DNA from: Amycolatopsis sp. NBC_00345
Lineage (GTDB): Bacteria; Actinomycetota; Actinomycetes; Mycobacteriales; Pseudonocardiaceae
NCBI RefSeq assembly: GCF_036116635.1
Contig: NZ_CP107995.1
Coordinates: 620,001 to 684,000 of the forward strand
Direction: 5' to 3'
Length of the DNA stretch: 64,000 nt
Shown: positions 1 to 9,024 of the stretch, one piece after another
Numbering within the stretch: the stretch's first letter is position 1
Layout of the letters: each line of letters starts with the position of its first letter
Program-made: the position numbers and the translations under genes
The notes under the pieces: model-generated
The model's input: only the letters and a program-made list of their open reading frames with translations
What the model was told of the DNA's origin: nothing
The model's database searches: none

Positions 1-651
1 GACGTCCTGACCCTGCCCGCGTACCCGCTCCTCGCCGCCGGTCTGGCCGGCGGCGGGCTCGAAACGCTCACCGCCGCCCTCACCGGCGTCCTGCTGTTCG
101 GCGGCGCACACCTGCTGGTCCGCCACTTCGCGCCAGGACAGCTCGGCGCGGGGGATGTGAAGCTGACCGGCATCCTCGGCGCCGTGCTGGGCGCTGTCGG
201 ATGGCCCGCGCTCGCCTTCGCCGCCGTGGCCGCCAGTGTGCTGAGCGCCGCCCTCGCCGCTGCCGGTCACATCCACGCCGTGACCCGACGGCCCCCGGAA
301 AACCCCGCACCCAAGCCAAAACCGGGCGCCGGGCCGGCGCACCGGACCACCCACCCGCCTGCCTCGGCAGTCTCTGCCGCAGCGGCCGATGAGTCGCTGT
401 CTACGCCCGTCCCGCACCGGACCACCCACCCGCATGCCTCGGTGATCTCTGCGGCTGCGGCCGAGGACCCGCCACCCGCGTCGGCGCCGAGTTGCCACCC
501 GACCGGCGTGCCCCACCACCGAGCGGCCCAGCCCCGCACCCCGGGCCGCTCCCACCGGTCACCGCGGGTGCCGCACGGTCCGGCGTTGCTGCTGGCCACC
601 TGGCTGTGCGCCGTGTTCGCCGGGCCGGGATCGGGGGTGGCGACGAGCTGA
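1..651 (+). CDS. Prepilin peptidase (A24 family), 5' end outside window
   Basis: The frame is open from base 1 to a TGA at 649-651, so only the C-terminal part (216 residues) is present. It shows hydrophobic segments and the motif GAGD-VKL (GxGD, Asp at residue 52 of the visible part), which carries one of the two catalytic aspartates of the aspartic prepilin/leader peptidases that process type IV-pilus-like or Tad pseudopilins at the membrane. The extreme C-terminus (PHGPALLLATW..) looks like the usual last membrane segment. Between the two lies about 100 residues rich in Pro, Ala, His and Thr, containing a duplicated segment, which is unusual for these compact enzymes. The first catalytic Asp would be upstream of the window. 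Confidence 0.75.
   Translation, partial: DVLTLPAYPLLAAGLAGGGLETLTAALTGVLLFGGAHLLVRHFAPGQLGAGDVKLTGILGAVLGAVGWPALAFAAVAASVLSAALAAAGHIHAVTRRPPENPAPKPKPGAGPAHRTTHPPASAVSAAAADESLSTPVPHRTTHPHASVISAAAAEDPPPASAPSCHPTGVPHHRAAQPRTPGRSHRSPRVPHGPALLLATWLCAVFAGPGSGVATS
339..462 (+). repeat. Direct repeat, 75-bp period, inside prepilin peptidase insert
   Basis: Two copies of an approximately 49-bp sequence begin at 339 and 414. They encode HRTTHPPASAVSAAAA and HRTTHPHASVISAAAA. The repeat lies in the low-complexity insert of the prepilin peptidase and looks like an in-frame duplication. Confidence 0.7.
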
Positions 652-695
652 GGGGTTCCCGCCTGCGCCGGCGGGGGACGTGACAGGATTACCCG

Positions 696-1883
696 GTGTT
701 GCGCTGGATCACCGCAGGAGAATCACACGGACCCGCCCTCGCCGCTGTGCTCGAGGGCCTGCCCGCCGGAGTGGCGGTGACCACCGATGACCTCACCGCG
801 CAGCTCGCGCGGCGGCGGCTCGGATTCGGCCGCAGCCCGCGGATGGGCTTCGAGACCGACAACGTGCAGTTCCTCGGCGGCGTCCGCCACGGGCTGTCGC
901 AGGGCGGCCCCATCGCGGTGCAGATCGAGAACGCCGAGTGGCCCAAGTGGGAGCAGGTCATGGCGGCCGACCCCGTGGACCCCGAGGTGCTCGCCGGCCT
1001 GGCGCGCAACGAGCCGCTGACCCGGCCCCGGCCCGGGCACGCCGACCTGCCCGGCATGCAGAAGTACGGCTTCGACGAGGCGCGACCCGTCCTCGAACGC
1101 GCGAGCGCCCGCGAGACCGCTTCGCGCACGGCGCTGGGCACGGTGGCGCGGAACTTCCTGCGCCAGCTGCTGGGCGTCGAGGTGCTGAGCCACGTCGTGT
1201 CCATCGGTGGCGCGGACGCGCCCGAAGGGCCGCTGCCGCAGCCGGGCGACCTCGCCGCCGTGGACGAGAGCCCCGTGCGGGCGTTCTCGGCCGCGGGCAC
1301 CGAGGCCATGGTCGCCGAGGTGGACGCTGTCCGCAAAGCCGGCGACACCGTCGGCGGCGTGATCGAGGTGATCGCCTACGGGCTGCCGCCGGGCCTCGGC
1401 TCGCACGTGCACTGGGACCGCAGGCTCGACGCCCGCCTCGCCGGCGCGCTGATGGGCGTGCAGGCCATGAAGGGCGTCGAGGTCGGCGACGGCTTCACCA
1501 CCGCCCGCCGCTGGGGCAGCCAGGCGCACGACGAGATCGACCGCGGCACCGGCCCGGTCGGCGTCACCCGCCGGTCCAACCGCGCGGGTGGGCTGGAGGG
1601 CGGCATCACCAACGGCGAGCCGCTGCGCGTGCGCGTCGCGATGAAGCCGATCTCCACCGTGCCGAAGGCGCTGTCCACTGTGGACGTCCGGACGGGCGAG
1701 CCCGCCGTCGCCATCCACCAGCGCTCCGACGTGTGCGCCGTGCCCCGCGCGGGTGTGGTGCTGGAGTCGGTGGTCGCGCTGGTGCTGGCCGACGCCGCGC
1801 TGGAGAAGTTCGGCGGCGACTCGCTGGCCGAGAGCAAGCGCAACGCCGAGGGCTACCTGAAGGCGCTCGAGGAGCGCTGGTGA
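696..1883 (+). CDS. aroC: Chorismate synthase
   Basis: Converts 5-enolpyruvylshikimate-3-phosphate to chorismate, the last step of the shikimate pathway, using reduced FMN. The 395-residue protein opens with the family signature LRWITAGESHGPAL and contains later conserved blocks such as RPGHADLPGMQKYG, RASARETASRTA and SNRAGGLEGGITNGEP. Length matches the family. The GTG start has a -10-like CAGGAT at 684-689 only 6 nt upstream, so a leaderless transcript is possible. The stop overlaps the aroK start by 4 nt, beginning an aroC-aroK-aroB-aroQ operon. Confidence 0.97.
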   Translation: MLRWITAGESHGPALAAVLEGLPAGVAVTTDDLTAQLARRRLGFGRSPRMGFETDNVQFLGGVRHGLSQGGPIAVQIENAEWPKWEQVMAADPVDPEVLAGLARNEPLTRPRPGHADLPGMQKYGFDEARPVLERASARETASRTALGTVARNFLRQLLGVEVLSHVVSIGGADAPEGPLPQPGDLAAVDESPVRAFSAAGTEAMVAEVDAVRKAGDTVGGVIEVIAYGLPPGLGSHVHWDRRLDARLAGALMGVQAMKGVEVGDGFTTARRWGSQAHDEIDRGTGPVGVTRRSNRAGGLEGGITNGEPLRVRVAMKPISTVPKALSTVDVRTGEPAVAIHQRSDVCAVPRAGVVLESVVALVLADAALEKFGGDSLAESKRNAEGYLKALEERW

Positions 1884-2404
1884 GCCCCCGCGCGGTGGTC
1901 GTCGGCCCGCCCGGCTCGGGCAAGAGCACGGTCGGCCCACTGCTCGCCGACGCGCTCGGTGTGGTGTTCCGCGACACCGACGACGACATCGTCGCGCGGG
2001 CCGGACGGTCCATTTCGGACATCTTCGCCGAGGACGGCGAGCCGGCGTTCCGGGTGCTCGAAGCCGAGGCCGTCGCCACCGCGCTGGCGGAGCACGACGG
2101 CGTGCTGTCGCTCGGCGGCGGCGCCCCGCTCACGCCGGCGACCCGCGCGCTGCTGGCGGAGCACACGGTGGTGTTCCTGAACGTCGGCCTGGCCGCCGGC
2201 GTCCAGCGCGCCGGCCTGTCCACGGCCCGGCCGCTGCTCGCGGGCGTGAACCCGCGCGCCACCTTCAAGACCCTGCTCGACGCGCGCCTGCCGGTTTACC
2301 GGGAGGTCGCGACCGTCGAGATCGACACCGACACGCGGACGCCCGCCGAGGTGGTGGCGGCCACGACCGCCGCGCTCGCCGGCGTCCAGGAGCTTCAGGA
2401 GTAG
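1880..2404 (+). CDS. aroK: Shikimate kinase
   Basis: Phosphorylates shikimate at the 3-hydroxyl with ATP. The 174-residue protein has a P-loop GPPGSGKST near residues 9-17, the Mg/shikimate-binding acidic run DTDDDIV, and the GGGAPL motif of shikimate kinases (usually GGG with flanking small residues). The GTG start overlaps the aroC TGA (GTGA), giving translational coupling. The next gene begins within or just after its stop codon. Confidence 0.95.
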   Translation: MSPRAVVVGPPGSGKSTVGPLLADALGVVFRDTDDDIVARAGRSISDIFAEDGEPAFRVLEAEAVATALAEHDGVLSLGGGAPLTPATRALLAEHTVVFLNVGLAAGVQRAGLSTARPLLAGVNPRATFKTLLDARLPVYREVATVEIDTDTRTPAEVVAATTAALAGVQELQE

Positions 2405-2415
2405 TGAGGAAAACC

Positions 2416-3537
2416 GTGTCCGACAACCCGGCCGACCCGGTCCGGATCCGCGTCGCCACCGCAAGCCCGTACGACGTGGTCGTGGGCCGCGGCCTGCTCG
2501 GCGAGCTCACCACGCAGCTCGCCGACGCGTCGAAGATCGCGCTGATCCACCCGCCGACGCTCACCACCACCGCCGAGGCCGTCCGCGACGAGCTGGCCGC
2601 CGCGGGCCTCGACGCGCACCGCGTCGAGATCCCGGACGCCGAGGACGGCAAGGCGTTCGGCGTCGCGAGCTTCTGCTGGGAGGTGCTCGGCCGGATCGGG
2701 CTCGACCGCCGCGGGGTGGTCGTCGGCCTCGGCGGCGGCGCGGTCACCGACCTTGCCGGGTTCGTCGCGGCCACCTGGATGCGCGGCGTGCGCCTGGTCA
2801 ACGTGCCGACCACGCTGCTGGGCATGGTCGACGCGGCCGTCGGCGGCAAGACCGGCATCAACACCGAGGCCGGCAAGAACCTGGTGGGCGTCTTCCACGA
2901 GCCGTCCGCCGTGTTCGCCGACCTCGCCACGCTGGAGACGCTGCCGCCGAACGAGCTGGTCGCGGGCATGGCCGAGGTGGTCAAGACCGGCTTCATCGCC
3001 GACCCGCGCATCCTCGAGCTGATCGAGCAGGACCCGGCCGCGGCGCTCGACCCCGCCGGTGACGTGCTGGCCGAGCTGGTCCGCCGCTCGATCCAGGTGA
3101 AGGCCGACGTCGTCGCCGCCGACCTGCGCGAGTCCGACCTGCGCGAGATCCTCAACTACGGCCACACCCTCGGCCACGCCATCGAACGCCGCGAGCGCTA
3201 CCGCTGGCGCCACGGCGCGGCGGTGAGCGTGGGCCTCGTCTTCGCCGCGGAGCTCGCGCGGCTCGCCGGCCGGCTCGACGACGCCACAGCGGCGCGCCAC
3301 GCGTCCGTGCTGAAGCTGCTCGGCCTGCCGACGACGTACGACGCCGACGCGCTGCCCCAGCTCGTCGAAAGCATGAAGGGCGACAAGAAGACCCGCTCCG
3401 GCGTGCTCCGGTTCGTGGTCCTCGACGCGCTCGCGAAGCCGGGCCGCCTGGAGGGCCCGGACCCGGCGCTGCTGGCGGCCGCGTACTCCGCGATCGTGGA
3501 CGACGCCCCGAAGAACAGCGGGAGTGTGCTGCTGTGA
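2416..3537 (+). CDS. aroB: 3-Dehydroquinate synthase
   Basis: Second step of the shikimate pathway: converts DAHP to 3-dehydroquinate using NAD and a divalent metal. The protein (373 residues from this start) has the dinucleotide-binding stretch VVGLGGGAVTDLAGFVAA, the substrate segment TTLLGMVDAAVGGKTGIN, and metal ligands in ILNYGHTLGHAIE. A GTG at 2404 in the same frame would overlap the aroK stop. GTG 2416 is preferred because GAGGA at 2406-2410 sits 5 nt upstream, but 2404 cannot be excluded. The stop overlaps the aroQ start (GTGA). Confidence 0.95.
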   Translation: MSDNPADPVRIRVATASPYDVVVGRGLLGELTTQLADASKIALIHPPTLTTTAEAVRDELAAAGLDAHRVEIPDAEDGKAFGVASFCWEVLGRIGLDRRGVVVGLGGGAVTDLAGFVAATWMRGVRLVNVPTTLLGMVDAAVGGKTGINTEAGKNLVGVFHEPSAVFADLATLETLPPNELVAGMAEVVKTGFIADPRILELIEQDPAAALDPAGDVLAELVRRSIQVKADVVAADLRESDLREILNYGHTLGHAIERRERYRWRHGAAVSVGLVFAAELARLAGRLDDATAARHASVLKLLGLPTTYDADALPQLVESMKGDKKTRSGVLRFVVLDALAKPGRLEGPDPALLAAAYSAIVDDAPKNSGSVLL

Positions 3538-3962
3538 AGGCGTTCGTGTTCAACGGCCCCAATCTCGGCCGCCTCGGCAAGCGCGAGCCGTCCGTCTACG
3601 GCTCCACCACGCACGAGGACCTCGCGGCGCTGTGCGTGAAGACCGGCGCCGAGCTGGGCCTCGACGTCGAGGTCCGGCAGACCGACCACGAGGGCGAACT
3701 CGTCGGCTGGCTGCACGAGGCGGCTGACGGCGGTTACCCGGTCGTCCTCAACGCGGGCGCCTGGACGCACTACTCGATCGCCGTCCGCGACGCCGCCGCG
3801 CAGCTCACCGCGCCGCTGATCGAGCTGCACATCTCGAACGTGCACAAGCGCGAGGAGTTCCGGCACCACAGCGTGCTCTCGGACATCGCGACCGGCGTGA
3901 TCGTCGGGCTCGGCGTGGACGGGTACGCGCTCGCGCTGCGCTGGATCGCCGCGAACGCTTAA
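3534..3962 (+). CDS. aroQ: Type II 3-dehydroquinate dehydratase
   Basis: Dehydrates 3-dehydroquinate to 3-dehydroshikimate; type II enzymes are small dodecameric proteins unrelated to AroD. The 142-residue product has the hallmark FNGPNLGRLGKREPSVYG with the catalytic Tyr, the QTDHEGEL segment, NAGAWTHYSIAVRDA, and the HISNVHKREEFRHHS block with the catalytic His. The start overlaps the aroB stop by 4 nt. It is the last gene of the aro run; aroA, aroD/E and DAHP synthase are not in the window. Confidence 0.96.
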   Translation: MKAFVFNGPNLGRLGKREPSVYGSTTHEDLAALCVKTGAELGLDVEVRQTDHEGELVGWLHEAADGGYPVVLNAGAWTHYSIAVRDAAAQLTAPLIELHISNVHKREEFRHHSVLSDIATGVIVGLGVDGYALALRWIAANA

Positions 3963-4003
3963 AGCGCTGGAGGCGACCGCTCCGGCGGAAGAGACTCAGC
4001 CAC

Positions 4004-4915
4004 ATGAACAACCCACCCGAACTCACCACCGCGCGGCTCAAGCTGCGGGCGCTGACGGAGGCTGACTCCGAAGCCGTCGTCGAGGTGTTCACCGCTCCGG
4101 AGATGAGCCGGTTCTTCAAGGCCGACTTCTCCGATCCCGCGCAGGCACGGGAGATGGTCGCGCGCCGGCTGGCCTACGACGGGCCCGCCGGGCAGGGCCA
4201 CTGGGTGATCGAGCGGGACGGCGAGGTGGCCGGCATCGCGCACCTGCGGCCGTCCACCGAGCTGCCTGGCGGGGTGTCCGAACTGGGTTACTCCGTGGCG
4301 GTAAAGCACGCCGGGCAGGGGCTGGCGAGCGAGGCGGCCCGCGCGGTCGTGGACTACGGCCTCGGCGCGCTCGGGCTGCCCGCGGTGTGGGCGCTGGTGC
4401 ACCAGGACAACGCGGCCAGCCTGGCCGTGACGGGCCGCCTCGGATTCCTGGACGTCGGCAGCGGCGTCCACTACGGCGACACCCACCGCGTGCTCGTCGC
4501 GCTGCCCGCCCAGCACGGGCGGCCCCACCACATCGAGCTGTGGGTGCCGGACCTCGCGCGGGCCGAGCGGGCCTGGGGCTGGCTGCTGGGCCGCCTCGGC
4601 TGGCGGGAGTTCCAGCGGTGGCCGGCGGGCGTCAGCTGGCGCCTCGGCGGCACGTACCTCGTGGTCGAGGCTTCGCCCGCGACCACCGGCGACAGCCACG
4701 AGCGCACCCGGCCGGGCCTCAACCACCTGGCGCTGCACGTCGGCACCCGCGCGGAGGTCGACGAGCTGGCCGACGGCGGGCCCGGCTGGCGGCCGCTGTT
4801 CGCCGAGCGGTTCCCGTACGCCGGCGGGGACGCGCACTACGCGGCCTATCTGGAGAACGACGACGGCTTCGAAGTGGAGCTGGTCGCGATCGAGGGCCCG
4901 CCACACGGGAGTTGA
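4004..4915 (+). CDS. GNAT N-acetyltransferase fused to a VOC/glyoxalase-like domain
   Basis: Two domains are visible in 303 residues. Residues ~5-165 are a RimJ/RimL-type GNAT fold (LTTARLKLRALTEADSEAV, VSELGYSVAVKHAGQGLASEA with the acetyl-CoA loop, then NAASLAVTGRLGF). Residues ~170-300 start HHIELWVPDLARAERAWGWLL and end YAAYLENDDGFEVELVA, the beta-alpha pattern of vicinal-oxygen-chelate (glyoxalase/bleomycin-resistance) proteins. The acceptor substrate and any metal chemistry of the second half cannot be told from sequence. The ATG follows aroQ by 41 nt. Confidence 0.8.
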   Translation: MNNPPELTTARLKLRALTEADSEAVVEVFTAPEMSRFFKADFSDPAQAREMVARRLAYDGPAGQGHWVIERDGEVAGIAHLRPSTELPGGVSELGYSVAVKHAGQGLASEAARAVVDYGLGALGLPAVWALVHQDNAASLAVTGRLGFLDVGSGVHYGDTHRVLVALPAQHGRPHHIELWVPDLARAERAWGWLLGRLGWREFQRWPAGVSWRLGGTYLVVEASPATTGDSHERTRPGLNHLALHVGTRAEVDELADGGPGWRPLFAERFPYAGGDAHYAAYLENDDGFEVELVAIEGPPHGS

Positions 4916-4954
4916 GTCACCCGACCGGTGCAGGCCTGGCTACACTCGGCAATC

Positions 4955-6490
4955 GTGCACCCGTTTCGTCGTGGGGGTCGGCGACCCGTGCGTGTCCTCC
5001 TCGCCCTGGCGCTGGCAGGGCTCGTCGTCACGGGGTGCAGCGACAGCTACGCACAGTCCCAGGCCGACGGCCCCGCTCCCGGCGGCATCGCGGGCGGGAA
5101 GCCCGCCGCCCCACCGAAACCCCCGCGGGCCGCGAACGCCGCACTGGCCGTCGGCGGGGCCCGGCAGAGCCCCGGTGTCGTCGCCGCGGGCGGCGAGGAC
5201 GCGGTGTACAACTACGGCCCCACGGTGATGGTCGACGGCGGCAAGACACACATGTGGTGGTGCAGCCAGTACGGCAGCGCGCCCCCGCCGGGCGACGACA
5301 TCCTGTACGCCGAGGCGGCCACGCCCGACGGTCCGTTCACCGGACCGGGTGGCGGGGCACCCATCCCGGTGCTGTCGGGCGCGCCGGGCAACTTCGACGG
5401 CATGCACACCTGTGACCCGTCCGTGCTGCGCGTCGGCACTACCTACTACCTGTACTACACGGGCGCGGCGGGCGACCACGCGCTCGGCAACGCGATCGGC
5501 CTCGCCACCAGCTCCGACGGCGTCCACTGGATCCGCGCTGCGGGCGGCAAGCCGATCCTCGGGCCCTCGCACGACGTGCACCGTGACAACGTCTACGGCG
5601 CGGGCCAGCCGTCGGTGGTGTTCCTCGACGGCTGGTACTACCTCATCTTCACCGACACCACCGGCCGCGCGGCGGGCTGGAACGGCGCCGGGCAGTTTGT
5701 CGTCCGCTCGCACGACCCGGCGTTCGCCGGTGGCGTGGAAGCGTTGGGGGACAAGGGTTTCGCGCCGGTCTCATCGACGAACGCGCCTCGCGAGCGCTCG
5801 GTGGTGGACGGCTTCAGCGCCGACCTGGAGTGGGTCGGCGCGCTCGACGCGTTCGCCATCGCCCACGAGACCGCGGCCGGCACCACGCTGACGTTCTGGG
5901 ACCGCGACTTCACCATGCAGCCGTACGCGCCCGTCGTGATCCCCGGCGCCTGGAAGGAGGGGCCCGGCCTGGTCCGGCGCCCCGACGGGCACGCGCCGAC
6001 GTCAGTCGCCGACCCCTGCGGCACGGTCTCGTTCGACGTCGTCCGCGCGACCGTCACCGGCGAGTCCGGGGCCCCGACCGCGTTGCAGCACTTCGGCCTC
6101 GACGTGCGCGGCTCCGGCGCCTGCGCGGACGCCGACCGCGTCACCACCACCTTCGACGGCGTCGCGATGCCGTCCCCGGAACGCACGATGGACCTGTTCC
6201 GCCGCGGGCAGCGCATCCGGATCGACCGCCGCTCGGTGGCCGCGACGCTGGCGGGCGAGGTCGTGAACGAGCCGCTGCCGCCCGTCGAGGGCATCCCGGT
6301 GACGGCCCGGCTGCACGCCGGCGCCACCGTGGTGCACGCCTACGGGCGCGGCTACGGCGTGCTGCTGGGCAAGAACGTGCGGTGGGGCCTGCCCGACACC
6401 GGCTCGGTGAAGCTCAACGACTCCGAGGCGAAGGAGGTCGACCCGCGACAGTGGGACGCCTACGCGATCGGCCTGCCGCTGGGCGGCTGA
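4955..6490 (+). CDS. Secreted lipoprotein with beta-propeller (GH43-like) fold
   Basis: The N-terminus has basic residues (RRGGRRPVR), a hydrophobic core and a lipobox ending VVTGC, so the protein should be a membrane-anchored lipoprotein. The mature part repeats blade-like segments (YNYGPTVMVDGGKTHMWW, DPSVLRVGTTYYLYYTG, GLATSSDGVHWIR, QPSVVFLDGWYYLIFTD) typical of five-bladed glycoside hydrolase-type propellers (GH43/GH32/GH68-like). Catalytic residues were not assigned, so sugar-binding without hydrolysis is possible. GTG starts at 4928, 4955 and 4988 share the frame. 4955 is chosen because TACACT at 4941-4946 resembles a -10 box 8 nt before it, fitting a leaderless mRNA. Confidence 0.75.
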   Translation: MHPFRRGGRRPVRVLLALALAGLVVTGCSDSYAQSQADGPAPGGIAGGKPAAPPKPPRAANAALAVGGARQSPGVVAAGGEDAVYNYGPTVMVDGGKTHMWWCSQYGSAPPPGDDILYAEAATPDGPFTGPGGGAPIPVLSGAPGNFDGMHTCDPSVLRVGTTYYLYYTGAAGDHALGNAIGLATSSDGVHWIRAAGGKPILGPSHDVHRDNVYGAGQPSVVFLDGWYYLIFTDTTGRAAGWNGAGQFVVRSHDPAFAGGVEALGDKGFAPVSSTNAPRERSVVDGFSADLEWVGALDAFAIAHETAAGTTLTFWDRDFTMQPYAPVVIPGAWKEGPGLVRRPDGHAPTSVADPCGTVSFDVVRATVTGESGAPTALQHFGLDVRGSGACADADRVTTTFDGVAMPSPERTMDLFRRGQRIRIDRRSVAATLAGEVVNEPLPPVEGIPVTARLHAGATVVHAYGRGYGVLLGKNVRWGLPDTGSVKLNDSEAKEVDPRQWDAYAIGLPLGG

Positions 6491-7190
6491 CCGGCGACGG
6501 CGGGTCCAGCTCCCCGGAATGACGCCCGGCGACGGGGTCCGCGGCTTCGGCGGCGAGGTCACCCAGGTCGCCGGACTGGCCGGAGTCGCCGCCACCGTCG
6601 GGTCCGGGGCGCGGGCGGCGGGTCGGGGAGGGCTTACGGCGCTTGGCCCGGCGGTTCGGGACCGGCGAGTCGGCCGAGTCCGATCCGGAAGCCGAGGCCG
6701 GCACAACATCGCCGGGCAGATCCAGCTCGCCCACGTTCCGCTGATGACGGGATTCGTCCGGCTCGAGCACCTCGTCGTCGTCCGAGTCCGCCCGGCCGGG
6801 ACGCCGGATCCGGCCGCCGACGAACAGGCCCAGCCCGGCCGGGACCAGTACCAGCAGGGCGGAGAACGCCGCGCCGCCGGTGAGGGCCGACTTCAGCTCC
6901 GCGCCGCCGGTCTGGTCGACGAAGATGGCGCGCCCGATCACGTACAGGACGCCGCCCGCCAGGCCCGTCACCAGCGCCGCGATGAACCACGCGCGGCCGC
7001 GGTCGGGCCGGTCGCGCCAGCCGTCGACCGCGCTCCACAGCGCCGCGACGCCGACGAGCACCGCGAGCGTCAGCGACGTGATCACGGTCTGGTCGGTCGG
7101 GTGGAACACGGACCACTTGGCGAGCAGCGTCAACGCCGCGGCGTGCACCACGGCCATGACCAGCCCGCGCGTCAACCAGGCACCCAGCAT
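6414..7190 (-). CDS. B-4DMT-type membrane protein with long charged tail
   Basis: The first ~130 of 258 residues form four hydrophobic segments (LVMAVVHAAALTLLA, VITSLTLAVLVGVAALW, AWFIAALVTGLAGGVLYVIG, AFSALLVLVPAGLGLFVGG), matching the actinobacterial 'B-4DMT family transporter' pattern. The remaining half is a disordered acidic then Arg/Pro-rich tail predicted cytoplasmic. The transported substrate is unknown. The 3' end overlaps the convergent lipoprotein gene by 77 bp, so the last part of the tail may not be conserved. Confidence 0.65.
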   Translation of the reverse strand: MLGAWLTRGLVMAVVHAAALTLLAKWSVFHPTDQTVITSLTLAVLVGVAALWSAVDGWRDRPDRGRAWFIAALVTGLAGGVLYVIGRAIFVDQTGGAELKSALTGGAAFSALLVLVPAGLGLFVGGRIRRPGRADSDDDEVLEPDESRHQRNVGELDLPGDVVPASASGSDSADSPVPNRRAKRRKPSPTRRPRPGPDGGGDSGQSGDLGDLAAEAADPVAGRHSGELDPPSPVSRPAAGRSRRRPTVAGRPPSPRSR

Positions 7191-7316
7191 GGACGGAGTG
7201 TAGGTGCCGCCGGGTGAACGCCGTGTGGTCCGTCCGGCCGTGTGCCGGTCCGGCCGCGGAGCGTAACCCTACGTAAGGTGGATCAGCCGCCCCGCCCGGC
7301 TGGCTAAGCTGGCCGG

Positions 7317-8417
7317 GTGCCTGAAATCCACGCTCACCGGCGCGGCGCGCTGCGGTCCCTGCTCGCCGAGTCCGGGGTCGACGCGCTGCTGGTCACCGAC
7401 CTGCTCAACATCCGCTACCTGACCGGGTTCACCGGCTCGAACGCCGCGCTGCTCGTGCACTCCGGCGGCGACGGGCGCACGGTGTTCTGCACCGACGGCC
7501 GTTACACCACGCAGTCGGCGGCCGAGGTGCCCGACCTGGAGCGCGTGATCGACCGCGCGAGCGCCCGCGCGCTGGCGCGCCACGCCGCGCACGACCACGC
7601 CCACCACCGGCGGACCGGCTTCGAGAGCCAGTACGTCAGCGTCGAGGAGCACGAGGTGCTCAAGGTCCGGTTCGAGACCGTGGACCTGATCCGCACGCCC
7701 GGACTGGTCGAGCAGCTGCGCGTGGTCAAGGACGAGGTGGAGGTCGAGGCCCTGCGCGAGGCCTGCGCGGTCGCCGACCGGGCGCTCGCCGACCTGGTCG
7801 CGGCCGGTGGCCTGCGCGCCGGCCGCACCGAGCTGGAAGTGGCCCGCGACCTGGAGAACCGGATGCTGGACCACGGTTCGGCCGGGCTCTCGTTCGAGTC
7901 GATCGTGGCCGCGGGGCCGAATTCCGCGATCCCGCACCACCGGCCCACCGGGGCCGAACTGCGCGCGGGCGACTTCGTGAAGCTCGACTTCGGCGCCACC
8001 GTCGACGGCTACCACTCGGACATGACCCGCACGTTCGTGCTCGGCGAGCCCGCGGACTGGCAGCGCGAGCTCTACGACCTGGTCCACCGCGCGCAGGCGG
8101 CCGGCACCGAGGCCGTCCGCCCGGGCGCCGTGGTGTCCGAAGTGGACGCCGCCGCCCGGTCCGTGATCGTCGGCGCGGGCCGCGGGGAGGAGTTCTCCCA
8201 CGGCCTCGGGCACGGCGTCGGACTCGAGGTGCACGAGGCGCCCAGCTTCGCTACCACGGGCGTCGGTACACTGACCGCCGGTATGGCGGTCACCGTCGAG
8301 CCCGGCGTATACCTCGCGGGTCGCGGTGGCGTGCGCATCGAGGACACGCTCGTCGTGCGGGACACCGGGCCCGAACTCCTCACCCTGAGCACCAAGGACC
8401 TCGTGGTCGTCCGATAG
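7317..8417 (+). CDS. pepP: Xaa-Pro aminopeptidase (M24 family)
   Basis: Releases N-terminal residues that precede proline; cytoplasmic dinuclear metallopeptidase. The 366-residue protein has the creatinase/prolidase N-domain (LLVTDLLNIRYLTGFTGSNAALL) and a pita-bread catalytic domain with metal ligands in FVKLDFGATVDGYHSDMTRTF (two Asp), SHGLGHGVGLEVHE (His), VTVEPGVYL (Glu) and VRIEDTLV (Glu). It lies just upstream of efp, as in many actinobacteria. A -10-like TAAGCT at 7305-7310 lies 6 nt before the GTG, so the mRNA may be leaderless. Confidence 0.93.
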   Translation: MPEIHAHRRGALRSLLAESGVDALLVTDLLNIRYLTGFTGSNAALLVHSGGDGRTVFCTDGRYTTQSAAEVPDLERVIDRASARALARHAAHDHAHHRRTGFESQYVSVEEHEVLKVRFETVDLIRTPGLVEQLRVVKDEVEVEALREACAVADRALADLVAAGGLRAGRTELEVARDLENRMLDHGSAGLSFESIVAAGPNSAIPHHRPTGAELRAGDFVKLDFGATVDGYHSDMTRTFVLGEPADWQRELYDLVHRAQAAGTEAVRPGAVVSEVDAAARSVIVGAGRGEEFSHGLGHGVGLEVHEAPSFATTGVGTLTAGMAVTVEPGVYLAGRGGVRIEDTLVVRDTGPELLTLSTKDLVVVR

Positions 8418-8460
8418 CGGCGGCCGCGGACTAGAGATCGACACAGGAGACCGAAAGCTC

Positions 8461-9024
8461 GTGGCCACCACCAACGACCTGAAGAACGGGCTCGTCCTCA
8501 ACCTCGAGGGCCAGCTGTGGACCGTCACCGCGTTCCAGCACGTCAAGCCGGGCAAGGGCGGCGCCTTCGTGCGCACCACCCTCAAGCACGTGCTGACGGG
8601 GAAGGTCGTCGACAAGACCTTCAACGCGGGCACGAAGGTCGACACGGCCACCGTGGACCGCCGGAACATGACCTACCTGTACAAGGACGGCCAGGACTTC
8701 GTGTTCATGGACGCCGACACCTACGACCAGATCACGGTGCCGCCCGAGACCGTGGCCGACAACGCCAACTACATGCTGGAGAACACCGACGTCCAGGTCG
8801 CGGTGCACAACGAGGTGCCGCTGTACGTCGAGCTGCCGACCTCGGTCGAGATCCTGATCCAGCACACCGACCCCGGCCTGCAGGGCGACCGCTCGACCGG
8901 CGGCACCAAGCCGGCCACGCTGGAGACCGGCGCGGAGATCCAGGTCCCGCTGTTCCTCTCCACCGGCGAGAAGATCAAGGTCGACACCCGCGACGGCCGC
9001 TACCTCGGCCGCGTCTCCAGCTGA
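8461..9024 (+). CDS. efp: Translation elongation factor P
   Basis: Binds ribosomes stalled at polyproline and stimulates peptide bond formation. The 187-residue protein has three beta-barrel domains: N-domain beginning ATTNDLKNGLVLNLEGQLWTVTAFQHVKPGKGGAFVRT (the KPGKGGA loop carries the modifiable Lys position), a middle OB domain, and a C-domain ending TRDGRYLGRVSS. AGGAG in the leader is well placed for the GTG. The stop overlaps the nusB start. Confidence 0.97.
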   Translation: MATTNDLKNGLVLNLEGQLWTVTAFQHVKPGKGGAFVRTTLKHVLTGKVVDKTFNAGTKVDTATVDRRNMTYLYKDGQDFVFMDADTYDQITVPPETVADNANYMLENTDVQVAVHNEVPLYVELPTSVEILIQHTDPGLQGDRSTGGTKPATLETGAEIQVPLFLSTGEKIKVDTRDGRYLGRVSS

